Source: a virus. Taken from it: a DNA stretch of 64,000 nt. The DNA lies in IMG/VR virus record IMGVR_UViG_3300025645_000038, positions 1 to 64,000 of that record. One strand, given 5' to 3'. Below, in pieces: positions 42,801-51,800 of this stretch (its first letter is position 1; each line of letters opens with the position of its first letter). Below the pieces are notes generated by a model. That model worked only from the letters and a program-made list of their open reading frames with translations. It did not search any database and was not told the DNA's origin. The position numbers and the translations under genes are program-made.

Positions 42801-45800
42801 TTTAGTTGGTGCAGCTGATGGTAATAGAATATCATTTGATGGTGATAATATATTTATGTCTTCATCTGGTTTCTTTTTAGGTTCTTCTGCACAATTTGTA
42901 AGTGGTAGTGATGGAAACATAGAGATAAGTTCTTCTAACTTTCATTTAGATAATAGTGGTAATGTTATTATGAGTGGTAAAGTTACTGCTAACGAAGGTT
43001 CTATTGGTGGTTTTAATATTACTAATGATGCTCTATCTTCTGCTAACTTTTTAATTAGTGGTTCTTCTACAGGAAATAATTTTTTCATATCATCATCTAA
43101 TTTCAATGTAAAGGCTAGTGGTGATGTAACTGCGTCAGCTTTAGACTTAACTGGTGGTTCTGTTGGTGGTTTAACTGTTACGGAAGGTCAAATTGCTGTT
43201 GGTTCAGTTCTTAAACTAAAAGATAGTGGTCAGATAACAGGTTCATCTGTATTATTTACAGGTGGAAAGATTGGTGGATTTACAATAGATGCTGATGAGA
43301 TAAAGTCTACAAATGTTCTTATAGATTCAGCTAACGAAAAGATTACATTAGGTTCTGCTAATGCTATAAAACTACAAGGTGGTGGAACAGATAACTTTAT
43401 AGCTATGGGTAGTAAATCTACTTTCTCCAATGAGGGAACAGGAACTGCTGGTATCATTATTGGTATGGATGGGACAAATCCACAAGCAGAGTTCGTAAAG
43501 AATAGTACTAACTACTTTATATTTGATGATGGTATTGATATACAAACAGATACATTGGTTGCTAGTGGTAGCTCAATTACATTAGAAACACCTAAATTCT
43601 TTTTAGGAAAAAAGAGTACACAATTCGTAAGTGGTAGTAATGGTAATATAGAAATAAGTTCATCACAATTTCATTTAACTAAAGAGGGTAATGTTACAGG
43701 TTCAGCTATACTACTAGGTAACAAAGGTGCTGGTCAGTTTTTACAATTTGTAAATAATACCTTAACAGTACAAGGTGCTATTACAGCTGATAGTATCGCA
43801 GTTCCATCTGCAGCTCCAACACCAAGTTCATCTATATCATCAGGTGGTTTACTTACAACTGTTTCAGCTTCTATTGGTGGATTTGATATAACATCAGCTG
43901 AGATAAAGGATAGTGATAGTAACCTAAGACTAAAATCAAGTGGACAGATAACAGGTTCAAAAGTTCTATTCAATGGTGGAACGATAGGTGGATTTACAAT
44001 TGACGCTGATGAGATTAAGAGTGGAACTAATATAGCTTTAGATTCTACAAACAAAAAATTAACAATTAATAATGCTACATTTGGAAATGAAGGTATACAA
44101 TTAGAGTTCAATAGTGGTACACCAAGACTCTATGTGGGTGATGGTTCGAATGAGTTTGTAAAGTACGATGGTAGTAGTGTAGATATTAGAACTAAAAAAT
44201 TGAATGCTAGTGGTAGTAACATCACATTAGAAACTCCAAAGTTCTTTTTAGGTAAAAAAAGTAATCAGTTCGTAAGTGGTAGTAATGGTAATATAGAAAT
44301 AAGTTCATCTAACTTCCACCTTACACCACAAGGTAATGTCACAATGAGTGGTGAGATTACAGCAGCTGGTGGTACAATCGGTGGTTTTATAATTGGTGAC
44401 GAATTAACATCTACTGCTGGTACATTGATACTTAGAGGTGCTAGTGGAAGAATTACAGCATCAAATGCTCTAATAACCGGTGATATAAATGCTAACACAA
44501 TAACAGCCAATACTGCTGGTACAATAGCTAACTTTAATATAAATTCAACGGAGATAGCTTCTTCTAATAATAAACTTAGGTTAAAAGCTAATGGACAAAT
44601 AACTGCTTCAGAAGCTCAAATTACAGGAAAAATTACGGCTACGAGCGGACAAATTGCAGGATTTACTATTAATGGTACAAAACTACAACAAGGAACATCT
44701 TTCAATTTGGATGGAAATGCTTCTGCTGATTTCTTTATATCATCTTCTGATTTTCAAGTCACACCAAGCGGTGATGTTAGTGGCTCTAAAGTATTATTTA
44801 CGGGTGGAACAATAGGTGGTTGGACACTAACTTCAGACAGATTAAATAGTTTAGATGATAATTTTAGAATTAGTAGTGCTGGTTCTATAACCATAAAAAA
44901 TCACTCATTTGGACAATCAGGATTTCAAGTTATAGAAAATAGTGGCACTACTCAATTTTATGTTGGTAATGGTTCTACAAGATTTATAAAATTTGATGGT
45001 AGTAATGTTGATATTGGAACTGAAAAATTAACTGCTAGTGGTAGTTCGATAAACTTAGGTGCACCAAGTTTTAGATTAGGAAGTGCTTCAAACTTTATAA
45101 GCGGAAGTGGTGGTTCGTTAGTCATACAAAATACTGGAACTACTATTCTTAGTGGTAGTAATGTGAGAATAGAAACTCCTAGATTCTTTTTTGGAAAAGC
45201 TAGTTCTCAATTTATAAGTGGTAGTGACGAAAAGATAGAAATAAGTTCATCTAAGTTTCATTTGAAAAATAATGGTGATGTAATAATGAACAACATTACA
45301 GCCTCTAACGCAAATGTTAGTGGTAAGATGACTGCTACAAGTGGTGAGATTGGTGGTTTTACAATTGGTGATGATTTATCTAATTCTGCTGGTTCAACAT
45401 TAAAACTAAAAGGTAGTAGTGGACAGATTACAGCATCAGCTGCTCAGATTACAGGAGATATAACTGCTAATACTATTACTGCTAATACGGCTGGTACAAT
45501 AGCTAATTTCCAAATTAATTCAACAGAAATAAAATCAGCTAATCAAAATCTTAGATTAAAAGCAAATGGTCAAATTACAGCATCAGCTGCTCAAATCACA
45601 GGAAAGATTACAGCAACAAGTGGACAGATAGCTGGATTTTCAATTAGTGGGAATACCCTAACTGCTACAAACTTCACATTGGATGCTAGTGGTAAAAGAA
45701 TTACATTAGGAACTGGTAACAATATTTTTATAGCTGATGGTGATGAAGGTATTCAATTAGGACATGCTACTTTTGCTAGCGCTCCTTTTAGTGTTACAAA

Positions 45801-48800
45801 AGCTGGTCTTGTAAAAGCTACATCGGGTACTATTGGTGGTTGGACACTAAGTGGTACGCAGATATCAAGTAATAATTTAATAATGGATTCAGCTGGTGTG
45901 ATACAAACCTCTGATTACGCAAGTAATACTAAAGGTTGGAGATTAAGTCCTGCTAATGGTGGTGAAGCTGAATTTCAAAATGTAAAAATTAGAGGAACAC
46001 TATCTACTGCTGTGTTTGAAAAGGAAACAGTAAATGCAGTTGGTGGACAACTTTACATAGCTAACTCTACTGCTATAACTGGTTCAGCTACAATAGCTGC
46101 TACAGCTGCTACAATGAGTGTTGCTAATGTTGGTGGGTTTGTAGCCAATGAAGTTCTATCAGCTAAGAAGGTAAGTGCTACAGGCTTTGCTACAGAGTAT
46201 ATGTTGGTACAGAGTGCTTCAAGAGATTTCCCATCAAGTGAAACAGATTTTCGTGGTAAACTTTTTGTAGTAAGAGGGTACAATAGTGGAAGCACAGGTG
46301 ACTCTGGTTCTTTGGGTGATGTAGCTAATACATCACAATCATTTGAACCAGGTCAGGTTATAGTATCAACAGGAAAAATTGGAACTGGTTTCATAAGACT
46401 GAACGCTAATCCAAATGATGTAACAACTCCTTACATAGATATTGTTGAAAGAACTGGTAGTGGAGTTTATGATGTAGATTTAAAAGCTCGTTTGGGTGAT
46501 TTGAGTGGATTGAGTAGTGGGTTGTTATACGGAAACGCTTCACCTGGTTTTGGATTGTTCACAGAGAACGTATTTTTACAAGGTGCTATAACTGCTACTA
46601 CAGGTTCATTTACAGGTAAGGTTCATGTTGGTACGACAAATGGTATTGTTATAGATGGTAACGCAAAAAAATTATTCCAAGGTACAGGAACACATAACAA
46701 TCAAAATACTGGTTTTTATATGGATAGTACTGGTAAATTTAGTTTGGGTGATAAGTTAGTTTGGGATAGTAGTACAGAAACCTTAACGATAACAGGAACA
46801 ATAAACATAACAGATGGTAGTGGATTTGCTACAGCAGCTTCAGTAAGTGGTAGTTTTCCAAGTGCTACTTCGGTATCTGCTAGTTTGAATGCTTCGTCAA
46901 GTGCTTTACAAACTAACATAAACGCGGTAGAAGCAAATGTATCTGGTGCATTCACAAGTACCTCTGCCTCTATCGCTACAAAGATTATGACAGATGCTAG
47001 TGGTAAGATAGTACAAACTCCAAGTACTTCTGGTTTAAGTGGATTGATATTAAAATCTACTCACCTTGGTTTTGCTAGTAGTGGAACATTCAAAGCCTTT
47101 ATCGGTAATACAGGAAACTTTCTATTTAAAAATGATGATGATAACCTAATATCATTTGGACAATCAACGTCTGTTGGTGATGGAACAACCACATCTAACT
47201 TAGTTATTAAAGCAGCTAACGCTTATCTTAGTGGTTCGTCTATAAACCTACTAACATCAAGATTTTTCTTTGGTGATAGTTCTAATTTTATAAGTGGTAG
47301 TGGTGGTAATTTAAAAATATTTAGTACTGGAGAAACAACACTATCAGGTAGTTCTGTAACAATTGAGACACCCAAGTTTTTCTTAGGTAAAAAAGGTTCT
47401 CAGTTTGTAAGCGGTAGTAATAATCAAATAGAGATAAGCTCTTCTAAGTTCCATCTAAATAATGATGGTAATGTTATAATGAATCAAATTACTGCTTCTG
47501 ATGCAAATGTGTCAGGTAAAATTACAGCCGATAGTATTGTTGCAAATACAACAGGAAGTATAGCTGGTTTTACCATTAATAGTGAGGAGATACGTTCTTC
47601 AAATAATAATCTCAGACTAAAAGCCTCAGGAAATCTAACCGCTTCTAATTATTTATTTAATGGTAATGGTGTGATAACTGGCTCAGTTACTATCGGAACA
47701 AGTGCTACAATACTAGGTTCGTTGTCTGCTGGTAGTATTGCTACACCATCTTCTGGTCCTCCGTTTAAGTCTGAAATCAATTCACAAGGTTTTGCTAGAT
47801 TTACATCTGCTTCTATAGCTGGTTGGGATATAGATTCTACATCGATAGCTTCTGTAGATGATAAAGTTATAATAGATTCTTCTAACAAAAGAATCACAAT
47901 TAATAATACATCTTTTGGAAGTGCTGGTATTCAATTAGATTACAATAGTGGAACACCAAGATTTTTTGCTGGCAGTGCTACAAAGTTTGTAAAATTTGAT
48001 GGTTCTAATGTAGATATAGTTACGGAGAAACTAACTGCTAGTGGTAGTTCTATAAACTTAGGAGCACCGAGCTTTAAGTTAGGTTCTTCTAGTAATTTCA
48101 TAAGTGGTAGTGGTGGTGATTTAGTTATACAAACTACTGGTACAACTACATTGAGCGGTAGCGCTATAAACATACAGACTCCTAAGTTTTACTTAGGTCA
48201 AGGAACATCTCAGTTTATAAGTGGTTCAGATGGAAACATTGAGATAAGCTCTTCAGCATTTCATTTAGATCCTGCTAATAACACTATGGTAATTAGTGGT
48301 TCTATAACTGCTACTACAGGTAAAATTGGTGGTATGTTGTTAGAGAATAATAAACTTAAATCACAATATGGTGATGGTTCGGTTATCACAAAAATTGTTA
48401 CTGTTGAGGGTTCTAGTAAATACTATATAGATGGAGTACAACAACCAACATTAGAATTAAAAGTTGGTAACACATATAGATTTGATAATTCACATAGTTC
48501 TAATGGCGCACATCCATTTAGATTTGCTACATCAGCAGATGGGACACAATATAATACAGGAGTTAGTGTGGTAGGTACTCAAGGTAGTGGTGGAACTGCT
48601 TATGTACAAATAACAGTTACAGCTGATACACCGACTACATTATACTATAAATGTACTGCACATGGTAGTATGGGTGGTCAGCTAAATATTGTTACAATTG
48701 GAACATTGGAACTCAATGGTGTAAACGGACAGATTACAGGTTCAAAGGTATTGTTTGAAGGTGGTAAAATTAGTGGTTCTAATTTAGAAATAAATGTACC

Positions 48801-51800
48801 TAATGTTACAATGAGTGGTAGTTCTGTTGATATAAGAACATCACAATTTTTCTTAGGTAGTAATAGTCAGTTTGTAAGTGGTAGTAACAACAACATAGAA
48901 ATAAGTTCTTCAGCTTTTCACCTAAACCCATCTAATAATACTATGACTATTAGTGGTTCGATAACTGCTACAGATGGTAACATAGGTGGTTTCACAATAG
49001 ACTCCGATGAGATAAAGAGCACGGCTTTAGCTGGAGAAACAGTGAACTATACTGTTACTAATAATGGTTCAAGTAATTACCTTATAGATGGTGTGTCCAA
49101 ACCAGCTCTAACATTCTTAGTCGGTAACACATATGTGTTTACTATGGATAGTGGAGTGATGAGTGCTCATCCATTTAGAATTGGAACATCTGCTAATGGT
49201 AGTGCTATAACCGATGGTGTGACTGTAACAAGCACATCACTAACTATCGTGGTTAGTGCTAGTACACCAACATCACTTTACTATTTCTGTACTGCTCATA
49301 GTGGTATGGGTAATTCCATAACAGTTAATGCTGGTATACCAAAACTTTTGCTAAATGGTGAGTTAGGTCAGATTACTGCTTCAGCAGCTAAAATTACAGG
49401 TGATATAGTTGCTAATACGATTACAGCGAATACTGCTGGTACTATCGGTCAATTTACGTTAGACTCCGTAGGACTAAAAAGTTCAGATGGGGCATTAGTA
49501 CTCTCCGGTTCAGGTCAGATAACTGCTTCAGCCGCACAGATAACTGGTAAAGTTACCGCAACTAGCGGAGTTATCGGTGGGTGGACTGTTGGTTCTACTT
49601 TATCTGCTACAAATATTTTATTAGATCCTGCTACACCAAAAATTACTTTGGGTAGTAAGGGAACATTAACTGATAGCAATACGGGATTTTATGCAGGAAC
49701 TGATGGAATTGCATTGGGTGCTAGCTCGGTATTCAAAGTGACATCTGCTGGTGCTTTAACAGCAACTTCTGCTACTGTCACGGGCGATATAATTGCTAAC
49801 ACAATAACAGCAAACACTGCAGGAACAATAGGAAACTTTAGTTTAAACTCGGTAGGGATAAAAAGTTCTAATTCAAAACTGATTCTTTCAGCATCAGGAC
49901 AGATTACTGCATCGGATGCAAAAATTACAGGTGATATAGTTGCTGAAAATATTACAGCAAATACTGCGGGTACTATTGGTCAATTTACATTAAATTCTGT
50001 AGGATTGAAAAGTTCAGATGGCGCATTGGTTCTATCTGGTTCAGGTCAAATAACAGCATCAGCCGCAAAAATAAGTGGTGATATAACGATTACAGGAGGT
50101 TCTTTAGCCGGAGTAACTGCTGATACAATTAGTGGTTCTGTTGATGCAGTATCATCATCATTAGCTGGTAGACAAACTCCATTCGAAACACAAGTTGTTT
50201 TAAGTAGTGGTGGAATGTCACTTAATAAAAATGATGGTACAAGTTTAGCTGAGTATGGAGCGATAACAAGAATTGGTTTAGCAGCACAAGAACACATATC
50301 TGCTAGTTCAGCTGGTATAACTATTAAGGATGGTTCTACAGTAAGAGGAACATTTGTAGCTGGTGGGGTGACAATAGGAAATACCTCACAAGGTCATGTT
50401 TCAATGTCAACCGCTGATGTAAGTATTAAAAAAGATGCGAATAATTTTGCTAAAATAGATTCTGATAGTTTTGATATTGTTCTTAATGGACAAACAACTG
50501 CTTCATTTGGGGGAACTACTACAATCGGTTCTACTGTTGGTAGACATTTGAAACTTACAGGTCCTGCTTTAGAAATAAAGACAGATGCAAACACAACCGC
50601 TCTATCAGCATCAGCTGCTGGTTTAGAGATGAGTGGTAAGGTAGTAGCTACTGAAGGTGAAATAGGTGGATTCAATGTTAGTGGCTCAAGATTATTATCT
50701 ACAAAAATTGGAGTAGGTGATGGTGGTGCTACAGTATCAAGTTCTGTATTCATGACGCCATCAATCGGATCAAATGCACCTTTGCCTGCTATGGGATTAC
50801 ATGCTAAAAGTGGTTCACTAGGTTCCGGATTTTCTATATTTGCAAAAAATAGTTCCACCCAAGCTGGTTTGGATATTAACATAGGTGAGGTTAGTGGATT
50901 TGGTGTTGCTTTAGCAGATGCATCATCAAGAGGACTAAGAATTATCAACATAAAAAATCCATCAAATGATTCTGACGAGCTTGCAATAATCGGTAACGGT
51001 GGTGTTTATAATAGTTCATTTACCAGCACAAACACTAAATCTGGTTTTAGGTTTGTTGCAACAGATGATGTAGTAACGTTTCAAGTAGGTAAAGCAGATG
51101 GTGCACATCTAAAATTCTCATCAGCTGATAACCTGATGTACATAAGTTCATCTAACTTTTTCTTAGGTAATTCCTCAACTAATTTTATTAGTGGTTCAAA
51201 TGGAAACATAGAAATAAGTTCTTCTAACTTTCATTTATCACCATTGGGTAATCTAACCGCTTCAAACGCAAACTTTGAAACTGTAACTATTCGTGGTGGT
51301 ACTGCTGCTAACGATGTTTCTTCAGACTCAAATCAATCTTTTGTAGGTGGTGGAACTTTTAATTTAATACAACAATCAAGCTTTAACTCTGTTATCGGTG
51401 CTGGTGCACACAACCTTATAAACCTTGGTTCAGATTTCTCATCAATACTATCAGGAGTTTCTTGTTCTATAGATTCACATAGCGATAGGTCTTTTATAGG
51501 TGCTGGTAGTGGAAGTAAAATTATTTCTTCTTCTAATCAATCATTCTTAGGAGCTGGTGCAGCTAACACTATAAAGTTTGCTTCCTCTTCATTCATAGGT
51601 GCTGGTATAAATAATAGTATAGTTGGAGATCCCTCTCTAACACCTAATGATGTAAGAGTTGGTGATTTTCCACAAGATGATTTTTCTGCTAAAGAATCTG
51701 TTATTGTTGCTGGTAGTAATAATAAAATTACATTAGCATACCAATCTTTTATAGGCAGTGGTCAAAACAATGTAATAAGCGGTTCTGTTGGAACTATTAA

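Noticed and set aside
50394-50951. 185-codon minus-strand frame inside the fibre gene, plus many similar ones from 42.5 to 52.7 kb
   Set aside because: They lie opposite the repetitive Ser/Thr/Gly-rich fibre codons, are hydrophobic low-complexity translations with no RBS, and shadow the real gene.
42261-51240. Repeated units spaced in the fibre gene as a CRISPR-like or DNA-level array
   Set aside because: Spacing is irregular (0.6-2.3 kb), copies differ by codon changes and all keep the protein frame; they are protein modules.
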